Shown here: one piece after another, positions 1-11,228 of the stretch
How positions within the stretch are numbered: the first letter of the stretch is position 1
Layout of the letters: every line of letters begins with the position of its first letter
From: Labia minor
Lineage: Eukaryota; Arthropoda; Insecta; Dermaptera; Spongiphoridae
Assembly: GCA_963082975.1 (NCBI GenBank)
Contig: OY720345.1
Coordinates: forward strand, 16,766,491-16,830,490
Length of the DNA stretch: 64,000 bases
Direction: 5' to 3'
Position numbers and translations under genes: made by a program
Notes under the pieces: model-generated
Told to the model about the DNA's origin: nothing
Seen by the model: only the letters and a program-made list of their open reading frames with translations
Database searches by the model: none

Positions 1-454
1 ATTAAATTATTTACTTCATTCAAGGTTTATTATAGATATTACTATATATTTGTGTTCGAGCATGTTTTTGGCAAATTTCAAATTTGCCATCCTTTTTTAA
101 TTTATATATTTTATTTAAAAAAAATAATTTATGTAATGAATAAGTATTTATGTAATTCGTTTACCATATAACAACTGTAATGAATTATATAATTTTTCTA
201 AAAAAAGGGCAAACATAACTTTCCGGGGTTGGCATTTCTGAATTCTTATTATTTTTATTTTTACTTCTTATTTTTATATTCACGTGGGGACTCGACATGG
301 GTTCCTGTCTTATTCACTTATTACTTGCATTGTAGTGTACTACGTGGGAGACTCCTCGTTTGGAAGTATAATTGTAGCTTTAGTAAATAAGTAAATCTTA
401 TTTTTGATTTACTATTCAAAGGGCTTATCTGGTAAGATTAATTTGCTATCATTC
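1..454. other. AT-rich non-coding DNA, nothing recognised
   Basis: No open frame of note and no match to the repeats seen elsewhere in the window. Confidence 0.4.
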
Positions 455-790
455 TATCATTCATTTTTTTTTTCTATAAACTGACCTTAAAAATAAAGAT
501 ATATGTTTGATAGTTTTTCACATGATTAAAAATTATATAAAACTGCTATATGTAGAATTTCAGCTTGCTGAAAGTACCGGAATTAATTTTTTGCAAATCA
601 GCCGCCAGCACGTGACGTGGTGCCATCAACAAAGAGCCAAACAAGCGCTGGTTTAATAAATATTATTTATTAATTTTAATTTATAATTTATAATTAATTA
701 AATTTAATTTAAATATAATATATTACGTTATTTATTCCAATTCAAATTTCCGATATAGTTGAGTGGAGAAACCACAGATTTTTTGTTAAA
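455..790 (+). repeat. Dispersed repeat family B, copy 1 (3' half)
   Basis: Aligns by eye with the second half of the copies at 6068, 14195 and 62990: the run from AAATAAAGATATATG through GTACCGGAATTAATTTTTT, then GCCAGCACGTGACGTGGTGC, AACAAAGAGCCAAAC and an AT-rich tail ending near GTGGAGAAACCACAG. The 5' half is missing. No coding content; class unknown. Confidence 0.75.
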
Positions 791-1038
791 CCATTGTGTG
801 TATAAACCGTTTAAAAAGTACATTTATTAATTCAATGACTGATTAATTATTTTATTTCTAAAATTCTTGCTCCTTTGATTATTTTAATATTACTATTGCC
901 ATTTTAATTTCTAAACAATTTTATTATCTTTTTTCATTTTTAGTTTATTTTCAAAAATTAAATTCGAATGAATTTATCTCCAATTAAAAAATAAATTAGA
1001 TGAATAAGAAATAAAAGTAAATAAATAAATATTATTTT

Positions 1039-1044
1039 TTTATT
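1039..1044 (-). terminator. Polyadenylation signal of the DUF4485-like gene
   Basis: AATAAA on the minus strand about 25 bases after the stop codon at 1071-1069. This would imply a very short 3' UTR. In such AT-rich DNA the hexamer is common, so the placement, not the motif, is the evidence. Confidence 0.4.
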
Positions 1045-1068
1045 AATTGGTTAATTTTTATACATAAT

Positions 1069-4000
1069 TTAATCGGAGTCATCAGTTAATAGTTCTGCGT
1101 CAAAAGGACCTCCTACGCTGCCAGCCTGGCTTGGCGATATTGATGAACCTTTTCGACTTGTTGACCCCAGTGGGACTTCGATATCCTCATCTTGCATTTC
1201 TCCAGTAACCGCGATATAACAATAAGCTCCCTCCTCAGGCATTGGTTGATCACTTGAATTAAATATATCATATTTTTATAATTGTAATAATTGATTAAAA
1301 TAATGAATATTCCATTGAAACTTTCTATAAATTATATTTGTGTTTAGAAGTAATCAAAAAAATACCTGAGAAATTCATGCGTTTCCCGACTGGAAGGATC
1401 ATGGAAAAAAGGTCGTCGGCCATAAGCCTTTTCGGCCGCATCAACTAATGGAATTAGACCTTCGATTGGGGGATAATCCAGGAAAGGGCCGGCTAACCGC
1501 AAATCTCCCAAACACCTGCGATATAAATCAATTGATTTATTCGATATACATACAATTATATAATATCAAATTCTGAAATTATATATATATATATTTGATT
1601 TTATTTCTTCTATTTAATAACATTACAAAGGTTACTAATTAAATTTCTTGCTTCTTAATGAAAAAATCAAATAGTTATGATCGAAATTGATTTTAATACT
1701 TTTTAAAAAATTGTTTAGTTTATACAAATTTCGAGGCGCGAACCTGCCTCACATTCACATGGTCCCGGGTTCAAGTCCCGGGCCTGGCAAGGGAATTTCC
1801 CTAGCTGGAGTCTATGGGACGGAGTGAACCCAGCCTTGGGGAAAAGCTACTTTATAAAAAGGTAATGGTTGAGAGGACCCGTTCTACTGATCATAGGACA
1901 CCTCATTGGTATAACCAGATAGGCGTTATCCTTGCGTAGGACGTTCAAAGACAGAGGTTTATACAAATTTGGAAAATTAGGAGGTACACAAATTTTTACC
2001 GACCGACGATAGGAAAGGTTAGGAAACAATAGTTTTCACACCAAATTTCACATGTGGATATTTTTACGAATCATGCAATTTGTTAACAGAAAAAAAAGTA
2101 TTTTTAGCTTTATGTCTGTCCATCTGTCCGTTGTGTGTCCGTATAGATTTTGAACGGCTCAACGGATTTTGATAAAATTTAGTATATTTACTTAATGCAT
2201 CAGTAGCATGAATTCATCAACTTTTGATGTATATCCGGAAACCAGAAGTGGTAGTTTACAAAGTATTAAGTTTATATTCATTGTCGGAAAATACTTCAGT
2301 TAAAATATAGTAATAATTAATAATTAAGTAATTAAACTAAAAATATAAACCAAGATAATATAATCTAGTCATTTTAATTCAATCTTTAAAAATATTTTTT
2401 TTTTTTTTTATACTTTATATATATATATATATATATATATAATAAAATATTTATAATGTTTGGAAATTTATTTATTTCTAATCATCTGTCGGTTCTGTGC
2501 CTGGCCACAGCACATTTTTCTACTCTGTTTATTATTTATTCTTGTAAAATAGAAGTTAATAATAATTATCTTTAGTTCCCGAAAGTGTTCCTGTCCAAAA
2601 AGGAAGTTGAAGATAGAAAACTGATCGTCTATCAGTTTACATACAGAATCGACACAATAAACAATTTTAGCAGACCTACAGGAAATTTGTTTTCAAGCGA
2701 AGTTCAGCATTGGATTCGTTATACTAGTTATTTTATCGTTGACAAAAAAATTAACTTTCTTGCTAATTCAATCCGCAAATGATGATCCATTCCATAAGCA
2801 TGTTTTGCAGTTATCTCAATTGAAGTGGAAACTTACTTCAAAGCTTGATGAAAAAGTTTATTGATTTTGAAGAACAATATTTTGAAAAGAAATAAAGTAG
2901 TCTTTCAATCATAACTTGTATTGTATTGTATCATTTGTATATGTTTATTCATTATTAGGACAGAAATATAAATAGTAACCCTTGTATATATATAATAGGT
3001 ATTTAAATATTAATAATACTATACCCTAATAGGCCCATAGCATAATCGTTGCGTAACTTTTTCATTGAGGAGCAAGAAGTCGGGCTGATAGTGCAGAGTG
3101 CTTGTAGCCAAGCAGCTGCTCGCAGTTTATCTGATGGAATGGGCAACATTGCAGCCAATGGACGAGCAATGAATAAAAGTAACCTAAATAATAAAAAAAT
3201 TAAAGATTTTGATCTATTTATACTAACTCATGGTCCGAATGGAATATTTTACAAGAAACATATGTCACTGATAAACTTGATCTAATTCTCATATTCTTTG
3301 TCTTCACAAGTTTCTTTACAGAATTACATTTAATTTAAAAATTACAATGGTTTTATTGGAGCTATTATTATTGGTTTACAATTAATGAATTATAATGAAT
3401 TTCGAGTGTTGATTAAATATTGGTTTAAATTGATTCAACACCCACAATATATTCCAGACATGGCTCCTGCCACTAAAATATCATTTTTTAAGGAGATTAT
3501 TTTTATAAATAAAATTGAATTTTGTCTATCGACTGTTGTTTTGTTAATTAGCTCAGGACTAGTTAAATGACATGAGTCCATTTTTAAAAAAAAAAATTAT
3601 TAATTGAATTTATATATTTACTATATGATTAAATGAAGAAGTATAAAGATTTTTTGGAAAAAAAGTTTCTTTCTTTTAATAACTATTTATCTTAGATTGA
3701 CAATATTTTTTTTCTAAATTATCCTTAGAATAATTATAAATTATATAAATTAAATCAAATCTCGATTCAAATTATTTTCTTAAAATTTTAATAAATTTAT
3801 TTCTCACTTCCTATCTTAAATATAATTATTCTTATAATATTTATTTCGAATTAATCTTTTACTTATCCTTTGTAATTGTTATAAATTATTTTATTTTTTT
3901 ATAAGTTTTATAAGTTGTAAGATTAATAAATACTTACTGAAATTCGCTATTGTATTGTTTGGAGGCACTTGCCTCGAGTCTGGGGCAAATCATTATACAA

Positions 4001-5323
4001 TTGTCCCCATGAATACAGGCCATTGGTTCCAATGCCCGGGCGGTCTCCTCCCAATTATTATCGCTTTGCCATTCAGCTGCTTTATTTAATCCAGTCTGAG
4101 TGGAGGTTGATGGCGGTGCTGGCGGATGTAATTCTTCAATATCCAGTAATGCTCCCCTGGGTGGTGCAAAAAGGAATGGCTCCGTAGTCAATTCATCATT
4201 TAATAACGAAATGGACAACATTGATAAATACCTTTAATAATAGAAAATAATCAAGGCGTCGAATCTTAATAAAAATAATTTTTAATTTATTATACATTAG
4301 ATATTGAACTAAAAAATTATATAAAAATAATTTTTATATAAAATACAATCAAATAAGAGTAGATAGATGTGGCCAGGCACAGAACCGACCGGCGATTTGA
4401 AATAAATAAATTTCCAAACAACATATATATACAAAGTATCAAAAAAAAAATATTTTTAAAGCTTGAATTAAAATGACTAAATCATATTACCTTGGTTGTA
4501 ATTTTTTAATTTAATTACTCAATTATTAATTACTACTATATTTTAAGTGAAAAATTTCCGATAATGAATATGAAATTAATACTTTGTAAACTACCACTTC
4601 CTGTTTCTGGATATACACCAAAATTTGATAAATTCAAGCTACTGATGCATTAAGTAAATATTCCAAATTTTATCAAAATCCGTTCAGCCGTTCAAGCTAT
4701 ACTCGTCTATATGGACACACAACGGACAGACGGACAGACTTTATGCTAAAAATACTTTTTTCTATCAACAAAATGCATGCATGATTCGTGGAGATATGTA
4801 AAATTTCCCCATGTAAAATTTGATGTGAAAACAATACCTTCCTTTCTTATCGTCGGTCGGTAAAAAAAAAATGTTTCATATAAAATAAGGTTCAAGTCAA
4901 AGTAAAGCCCCTCACTGTATATACATAATATATTAGAATCCATTAAGAAAAATTATTATACCTTCCAACTAAAATTTAGTTATTTTTAATTTTGTTTTTT
5001 TTTCTATTCCTGAGACGTTTACTAAATAATGCAAAATTTTATTTTCTGAAAATAAATCCAATGCAAACAACTTACTTGTTCCTTTTAACACGAAAAGGCG
5101 TTGAATTATATTCGGGGGCGAGTAATTTGTGTATCCAGGGCACAACCCGTTTCCTGTCGGTATGTCTAGTTAGGGCTGGAGTTAAATTCCTCAAAGCTGA
5201 ACAATAATAAACAAATTCCGTGTTGAATGTTTCTACAGAACATTTTATTCCACTCAAAGGTTCATCCTCTGGGTTTGCATCCCCAGATGCTGGTTGTTGC
5301 TTCTCCTTTTCTTCGTGATTCAT
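1069..5323 (-). CDS. DUF4485-like protein, four-exon host gene (291 aa)
   Basis: Coding exons on the minus strand are 5323-5076, 4231-3938, 1515-1366 and 1252-1069. All three introns are GT-AG with GTAAG, GTAAG and GTATT donors, and the split codons (Lys83, Gln181, Ser231) agree in phase, giving 291 residues and a TAA. Residues about 31-115 (ETFNTEF..., VPWIHKLL, RVKRNKYLSMLSISLL, EPFLFAPPRGAL) resemble the DUF4485 domain found at the N terminus of CEP112-like centrosomal proteins; that match is from memory. The middle and C-terminal parts are not recognised; the tail is acidic (ends LLTDDSD) and Ser/Gly-rich. No signal peptide or membrane segment is seen. Intron 1 holds a family A repeat; intron 2 holds a SINE, another family A copy and unidentified fragments; intron 3 is only 113 bp. 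The start is the first ATG of the exon and lies 24 bases after the stop of an upstream frame. The gene model is well supported by phase; the function is unknown. Confidence 0.78.
1732..1956 (+). mobile_element. tRNA-type SINE copy 1, 5'-truncated, in intron 2
   Basis: Carries a pol III B-box-like GGTTCAAGTCC near 1770, followed by a body shared with the second copy at 17455-17742. It lacks about 25 bases of the head present in that copy, so the A box is absent, and it has internal deletions. It is bounded by perfect 14-bp target duplications, GTTTATACAAATTT at 718 and at 957 within 1718-1731 and 1957-1970. It lies antisense within intron 2 of the DUF4485-like gene. Confidence 0.85.
1993..2525 (+). 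repeat. Dispersed repeat family A, long form, copy 1
   Basis: Starts TTTTTACCGACCGACGATAG and runs through CACACCAAATTTCACATG, the CTGTCC/GTCCGT-rich stretch, AACGGCTCAACGGATTTTGA and a TA microsatellite, and ends CTGTGCCTGGCCACAG, which can fold into a CTGTG/CACAG hairpin. The same architecture is seen in inverted copies at 4370-4868 and 25428-25882. No open frame; a non-autonomous element of unknown class. Confidence 0.8.
2560..3600 (+). other. Intronic stretch with unidentified decayed coding-like fragments
   Basis: Plus-strand frames at 2585-2782, 3049-3285 and 3385-3570 have less AT-biased composition than their surroundings. The last contains LIQHPQYIPDMAPATKISFF, reminiscent of the HPPYSPDLAP...F stretch of mariner transposases, so a decayed mariner is possible. 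The first two are not recognised. All lie within intron 2 of the minus-strand gene, on the opposite strand. Confidence 0.3.
4370..4868 (-). repeat. Dispersed repeat family A, long form, copy 2, in intron 1
   Basis: Reverse-complement copy of 1993-2525, from GTGGCCAGGCACAGAACCGA to CGTCGGTCGGTAAAAAA. It sits inside intron 1 of the DUF4485-like gene in the transcribed orientation. Confidence 0.8.
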
Positions 5324-5347
5324 TATTTTATTATAATATTAAAAGAA

Positions 5348-5778
5348 TTATGCTTTTCCAAATATTACTCTTAATGGAAGAAAAACAATCCACCAAAGCA
5401 ATCGTAATACAAAACATATAACAAATAATTGTATATGAATTAATATTTTCAAAAATAATAAGAAATTTGCAAAACAGGTTAAAAATCCTTTTATGATAAC
5501 CATCAACAGTTGAAGAAATAAAAAGAAATTATGAACAACGATGGCCCATAGAAGGCTCACCACTTCCAATATAATCCTAAAATTAAAAAAAAAATAAAAT
5601 TAAAAAAAAAAGAAATAATAATAATAATAATAATATTATAGCATATAAACAAGTAATAATAATGTCAATATAATATATTTATTTATTTTATTATTTTTCT
5701 TTTAAAATAAAATATTTTTTATGTATTTGTTTTATTATTTATTTTATGGAAAGAAACTGATTCTTACTTCCAAACCAT
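5348..5778 (-). CDS. Putative small hydrophobic protein (79 aa), upstream cistron of the DUF4485-like gene
   Basis: Exon 1 is 5778-5768 (ATG GTT TGG AA, then the donor GTAAG). Exon 2 starts at 5576 after a long pyrimidine run ending in TTTTAG. The intron is 191 bp and the phase agrees (AA plus G gives Lys4). The product begins MVWKIILEVVSLLWAIVVHN and is hydrophobic almost throughout, with Trp pairs and a basic C terminus (LPLRVIFGKA). It could hold two or three membrane helices. An in-frame TAA lies seven codons before the ATG. The stop is 24 bases before the ATG of the DUF4485-like frame, which is in the same frame with two stops between, so both would sit in one exon of one mRNA. No family is recognised. 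Caution: T-rich strands yield hydrophobic frames by chance, so this could be a 5' UTR with an accidental frame. Confidence 0.42.
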
Positions 5779-6067
5779 GAAGAAAAAATAATTTAATTAA
5801 TTTAAATCATAATATAATTTTTTCTTTTTTTCTCAAATATCGAAAAAGATTTATAAATTTAATGAAAATACTTGTTCCCTAGTAACTACTAACAATCTTA
5901 ACAAAATTATTTTTACCGGATCTTTGATAATCAAATGTATATATATGTATATTTATATATATGTATAATAATATTATTTATGTTTGAAATTGAATAGCCA
6001 ATCTTTGGTTGTTGAAGGGAAGGGAAAGTGTTAGAAAAAAATAATTATAATAATTTTATAAAATAAT
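5779..6067. other. Upstream region of the minus-strand host locus
   Basis: AT-rich, no open frame. It should hold the 5' UTR and promoter of the locus if the start at 5778 is right. No TATA box or initiator could be singled out in this composition. Confidence 0.3.
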
Positions 6068-6755
6068 TACTCTACTATTATAGTTTTAATTAAAACCCTT
6101 CTAGCTGTTAAAAAAAGTTCCTATTTCACGTCTGAATAATATACTAAAGCTATATTTAATATTTTTCTATCTACTAGAGATAGAATTGCGTTCACGAAAA
6201 TTTTCCATGTCGAAATTTTGATGTTTTTATACGTTTTTAAGGTCCCTTAGTGTGTGTGTGTGTATGTTTGTGTATTTGGATAAGATTACGAAAAAATGGT
6301 TTGAGCTAGAATAATGAAATTTGGTAGAAGAGCATTATTCAAAATTGGTAGTTTTCTATCAACTTTTGAGAATGTAACTCATCCGGAAGAGGGTCATTAC
6401 CTACCACGTTTTCATTTTTCACTGTAAAAATAAAGATATATGTTGGATAGTGTTTCACATGATTAAAAATTGTATAAAACTGCTATATATAGAATTTTGG
6501 CTTGATTGAATCGTTGAAAGTACAGGAATTAATTTTTTAACACTGCAAATCACGCGCCAGCACTTGACGTGGTGCCGTCAACAAAGGGACAAAGACGCGC
6601 TGATTTAATAAATATTATTTATTAATTTTAATTTATAATTTATAATTAATTAAATTTAATTTGAATATAATATATGCCATTGAATCTAATCCAAATTTGC
6701 TAGATAGGGAGGCACTCCAGATTTTTTATCAATAAAATAAGATTTGGTGACTTCA
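6068..6755 (+). repeat. Dispersed repeat family B, copy 2 (longest)
   Basis: Begins near CTACTATTATAGTTTTAATT, passes through CGAAAATTTTC, a TG microsatellite, GGTTTGAGCTAGAATAATGA, AAAATTGTATAAAACTGCTA, ACTTGACGTGGTGCC, AACAAAGGGACAAAG and an AT-rich tail to GAGGCACTCCAG. The best reference copy for the family in this window. Non-coding. Confidence 0.8.
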
Positions 6756-7196
6756 ATGAAAAAATACTGTGTGAAAAATTTTAAAATTATATTTTTATTA
6801 TGTTCAATCGTTGTTATCTTGGCAATACAGAATATTATTAATTTTAATTGAGTATAATATTTTCATTTACTTTTTTAATACATGAACCGGTGAAAATAAC
6901 ATCCGAATTTGCATTCTTAATAAATATATAAGTATATAAGTATATTTCCGGGTTATTTTCACGTTTAATTGTGAGATTTGAGTCTCGGCGTTGAGGCGTT
7001 CTTTGTGGTCCTAATTTCAAGAGAATTTATTTAGGGGGAATTTTTTGGAATTCTGGGTCGTAGTGTCTGAATGACCAAGGGTCGTTGTTGGGATTTTGGA
7101 TTGTATGAGCTCGAAAATCTCATGAACAAATATATATTGGAATTTTAGATATATTTGTAAAATGTAATTTTAAGAAAATCAAATAATTATTTGGTA
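6756..7196. other. Non-coding DNA, nothing recognised
   Basis: AT-rich stretch between a family B repeat and a family F MITE. A G-rich patch near 6975-7110 has no recognisable frame or motif. Confidence 0.35.
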
Positions 7197-7729
7197 ATTG
7201 TTCAGATTAGTTGTCATGTCATGGAATTGGATAAAACTTTACCAGTGGATTCCTTTTTTAATTCCAAATAAACTTTCCTTATGCAATATTTCTCGGTCTC
7301 TTTTAGTTTACAGGAAAAAAATTATTAAAATAAATATAAATTCATATAAATCCATTGATATTCTATTTAGCTACCATGTTTTTTTAATTTGACCATCAGA
7401 GGGATCGATTAATTTTCGGGTTTTTTTTCAGTTCGAATTGGATTTAGAAAAATTAAAAAATTAATTAATTAAATAATTTCTCTATATACAAACTGAAAAT
7501 TAATGAATAAGTGAATAATTAGTGAATTAGTCAATAAAACATTACTTAATGGCTGCACATTTCGACGTTCATAACCAGCTTATCTGTCAAACTAAAAAAA
7601 TCTTTATTTATCTCGTAAACTAAAAGAGACCGAGAAATATTGCATATGGAAAGTTTATTTGGAATTAAAAAAGGAATCCACTGGTAAAGTTTTATCCAAT
7701 TCCATGACATGACAACTAATCTGAAAAAT
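7197..7729 (+). mobile_element. Family F palindromic MITE, copy 1
   Basis: A foldback element: the first ~150 bases, from ATTGTTCAGATTAGTTGTCA, recur almost exactly as an inverted copy ending CTAATCTGAAAAAT. TA lies at both edges (7195-7196 and 7730-7731). The TA target and the TIR (ATTGTTyAG) fit a Tc1/mariner-type MITE. The same family, heavily interrupted, spans 52734-59041. No coding capacity. Confidence 0.8.
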
Positions 7730-7845
7730 TACCAATTATTTATTTATTATTATGTTTTACTTTATTAAATAATTATTGTATTATACAAATATATTATCTT
7801 GTCATTTGAACCTTTTCTCAAATCATAAAATTAAATGAATTATAG

Positions 7846-8073
7846 CAGGGTTTCCCAAATTTTGTGCCGCTACTGTTATAATGGGAGGTCATTGAAAATT
7901 CTTCAATAAAAAATATTAATATTTTTACTTTTTATTAAATAATAAATAAAAAAAATTAAATGTTTTTTTTTTAAAAAGAATTAATTTATTATATCTTAAA
8001 ATAAATTTTGACAATTGATTTTTAATGAGAGTGTGTGAAGTAATTTTAGTTGATCAGAATTTGAGAATCATTG
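7846..8073 (+). mobile_element. Small hAT-type MITE
   Basis: Ends CAGGGTTTCCCAAATTTTG and (inverted) CAATGATTCTCAAATTCTG, matching the CAGnGGTTCnCAAA terminal pattern of Charlie-like hAT elements. Flanking 8-mers (AATTATAG, CTTTATTG) agree at only five positions, so the target duplication is decayed or the edges are slightly off. Confidence 0.5.
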
Positions 8074-8288
8074 CTTTATTGCTTAATGAGGAAGTGAAGA
8101 AGAAATCAATGAATTCAAATATTGAATCTTGACACATTTTCAATTTCAATTTTATTACTATTACTATTATCCTATCCTATATACAGTATATACCAACCGT
8201 TGTTTAGTCTCCATATATAGATTACCGAGACCACTGAAATATTAAATATTATTGCAAAAAAAAAAAAAAATACTTGAATATAGTTTTT

Positions 8289-8905
8289 ACCGACCGACGA
8301 AAGGAAGGGAGTTATTGTTTTCACACCAAATTTCACATGTGGAGATTTTTACATATCACCACGAATCAAACATTTTCTTAACAGAAAAAAGTATTTTTAG
8401 CATGATGTCTGTCCGTCCGTCCGTATAGATGTGTAGATATGTACAGTTTGAACGCCTCAACGGATTTTGATAAAATTTGGTATATTTACTTAATACATCA
8501 GTATGATGGATTGATCAACTTTTGGTGCAAATCCGGAAACCGGAAGTAGTAGTATTAGCGATCGAGGATAGGAAAGGGTTATTTTCTCACCAAATTTCAC
8601 ATGAGGAGATTTTTTACATATCACCACGAATCATGCACTTTGTATTGGTTTTATCCTCGAGAAAAATCGTATTTATTAGTTTTTTCTTAATTTAAAATTA
8701 TATGACGTCATCCAGCCCTTCATGACGTCACTGCCTGGTCTTACATATATATTATAAATAAAATAAAATTAAAAATATTTATGTTATATGCATATCTGTT
8801 TTTTATTACATTAATAGATATATTAAAATTATTTGAAATTGTTTCTGTAGCTGGAAATTAATTTACTTCATCGTCGATTCGGACCTGGCCACAGGTTAAC
8901 TTATT
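8289..8905 (+). repeat. Family A repeat, chimera of long and short forms
   Basis: The first half (8289-8550) matches the long form, up to CCGGAAACCGGAAGTAGTA. It is then followed by a second start-like region (GATCGAGGATAGGAAAGGGTT) and the short form (ATGACGTCATCC, TTCATGACGTCA) to the terminal ACCTGGCCACAGGT hairpin. Reads as one copy inserted in, or recombined with, another. Confidence 0.75.
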
Positions 8906-9584
8906 TTTTTAAGAACCAAATTGAAAAAACTGGACTAAATTTATGAATTAATTTGCATATATAAAAAATTATTTTGGAAATAGTTCCTCCAACTGAAAAA
9001 TATACTGGAACCAAAGAAGGTTGAGATATATAAAATGTTAATTGGGTATGTATTACTTACTAAATTTTTTTTAGAATTAAAATAGAAATTCATACTCAAA
9101 AAGAATTGTTTAACGTAATTTGCTAAGAACACAGCAAAGAAAAGCATAACTCATCGATATCTTCGAAATGACAAGTAGACTTACTATACCGTATCCCAAC
9201 CAAGATAAGAACAATTCTTACCATTTACCCTCTTTTTTATGAAATATATTTACATTAAATTAAAATTATATCACATTCGGCAAACAATTTTAAATTTAAA
9301 TTGAACCATTTACATTAATACGCCACCTCCTTGTTTTTTTTTTCAAAATATGATAATTTCATTAATGAACTTCTCATTGATATATTTATAATTTTTTTTT
9401 TTAAATTTTCATTAAGATCTTTGAATAAAATTAAGCTTATTGATTTAATAGAATTAATAGAATTAAACTTATTGACTCGATTTAAGATGTATTCTAAAAC
9501 ACCACTAATTTTAAAAATTAATATTTGTTTATTTTATTTTATTTTAATATGTATTTTATTTGAAATAATTTGCAGTAGAACGCT

Positions 9585-9790
9585 CACCTCTGCACTCCCC
9601 GCTCGCCCCTCTCCGTGCCCCTCCGCCGCCTGGACTTACCTCCTCATGCCGGCCGGCCGACTCAGTTCCCCTCAGTTCCCCTTCCCTGCTGCGTGCAAGA
9701 CCCTAAGCGACTTCTCCACTGAAATCATCCCTTAATCAGTCGCTAATCAAGAATTAATTGTAATTTTATTATTTATTTTTATTAATTAAA
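9585..9790 (+). promoter_or_regulatory. GC-rich CpG-bearing island, promoter- or first-exon-like
   Basis: An abrupt C-rich stretch (GCTCGCCCCTCTCCGTGCCC..., CCGGCCGGCC) in AT-rich surroundings, followed by GAAATCATCCCTTAATC and ATCAAGAATTAATTGTAA. The same ending follows an unrelated GC-rich island at 55200-55420. Function inferred only from composition; no frame is supported. Confidence 0.35.
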
Positions 9791-10132
9791 ATCAAGATTA
9801 GTGAACTTTTTAAAAAAAAATATTTCAATAAAAATTAAATTTTATAAAGTGCATTTTAATAATTTTTTATTATTATACCCAAATAAATTTATAAATTTTT
9901 CATTCAAATCTTTGAAAAGAATTAATCTTGAATATTCTATCAGATCTCATTAATTAAATTTTATTAAAAGTTAAATTAAAATTATTTAAAAATAATTCAA
10001 TATATATATTAATCCTACTAAAACTTATTTATTTAAAAAATAGGAAGGTGTGGTGATTATTTTCAAAATTCATATAATATAATTATAAATCAAAAAAATA
10101 TAAATTTCTTATATTCATATGGGAATATATAT

Positions 10133-11125
10133 TATCTTCTTCTTCTTCTTCTTGTTTCTAGGCTAAGAGCCTGTTGTTTTCCCAAGGAATAATATTACCA
10201 TCCCTCAACTCTGAGACCATCTTTTCTTTGGTCTACCTCTACCTCTTTTGCCGTCAGGATGGTTTTCTGATACAATTTTTGGTAGCCGGTCTTCGTCCAT
10301 TCGCTCTACATGCGCTGCCCATTCCCTCCTGCGCACCCTGACCCAGTCCACGATGTCCTGAATCTCGCAGGCTGCCCTGAGCTCTTCGTTTCTTTTCCTA
10401 TCCAACAGTGTTTTTCCATTTATAGCTCTGATGATCCTCATTTCGGCCGTCTGGAGTAGTTGCTGTGTTGTAGTTGTGTCCGCCCTTGCTTCGATTCCGT
10501 ATGTAAAAACTGGCCTTACACACGTCTTATAGATCTTGGTTTTGCTATCCACGGACATATGTTTATTCTTCCAGACGACATTATTGAGACATCCGGCTAT
10601 GCGGTTCCCTTTTAAAATCTGTTGCTTAACTTCCAGATTCAAGTCCCTATTGTTAGAAATTTCAACTCCGAGGTAATTAAATCCAGAGACTTGCTCAATT
10701 GGAGACCCGCGAAGGCTGATATTGCAGGGCAGATTTTTCCTGTTTACCACTAGGCATTTTGTTTTCACTGTTGAAATCTGCATATTGAGGGACTCAGCAG
10801 TATCATTGAAAGCGTCTAAAAGATCTTGGAGATTTTCTTCGTTCTCTGCTACCAGGACCGCGTCATCTGCGTAACATATCCGTCCGGCTTATTCTTCCTA
10901 TTGGTTCTATGAGCGGTTTTCTTATTTTCACGAGGGTGGGTTGCTAACCCTCCCCTCAACCCCCTACCAGGAGGACCGGGGTGTTTCTCTTAGTCAGGTC
11001 TCTTTTCTTCAGCCCGTCCGGCTTGGGAGGCCCTACCAGTAGCTATGCTACCGCCGGCATGGCCTGAAGAATCATTGAGACACGCAAGCCCCCTCACCAC
11101 GTCAAGGTGGAAACACCAAGCGAGG
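10133..11125 (-). mobile_element. RTE-like LINE with internal deletion: 5' UTR joined to 3' part of ORF2
   Basis: On the minus strand the element starts CCCCCTCGCTTGGTGTTTCC, a 5' end I recall from RTE-type LINEs. After about 235 bases it jumps into the reverse transcriptase at ICYADDAVLVAENEE (10880) and continues through the ORF2 C terminus (10205-10783: FNYLGVEISNNRDL, GRGRPKKRW). The 3' end is a (GAA)n tail. Target duplication GGGAATATATAT at 10121-10132 and 11126-11137. The APE endonuclease and most of the RT are missing. CGTCCGGCTT occurs both at the junction and in the 5' UTR about 130 bp away, a possible deletion microhomology. Confidence 0.75.
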
Positions 11126-11228
11126 GGGAATATATATATAATATTATAATTTTAAATATTCTATATATTCTTTCTAATCTCATTATCGCTAACACCGTTC
11201 CTTTCAAATCTCATATTAATATTGTTTT

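Noticed and set aside
1740-1790. Functional tRNA gene suggested by the B-box-like sequence
   Set aside because: The A box is absent, no cloverleaf can be drawn, and it sits in a SINE with target duplications; the second copy confirms this.
3385-3570. Mariner transposase exon
   Set aside because: Only a short LIQHPQYIPDMAP-like stretch resembles the family; no TIRs, TA edges or catalytic residues found, so kept only as a weak note.
8095-8130. Second fragment of the 53-kb hAT transposase
   Set aside because: About 27 bases (TTGAATCTTGACACA region) match 53795-53825, but the match is too short and the surrounding frame does not continue.
9331-9735. 134-codon open frame on the plus strand
   Set aside because: It runs through AT-rich filler into a C-rich island, with a low-complexity Phe/Leu/Ile product and no family signature. 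Length is explained by base composition.
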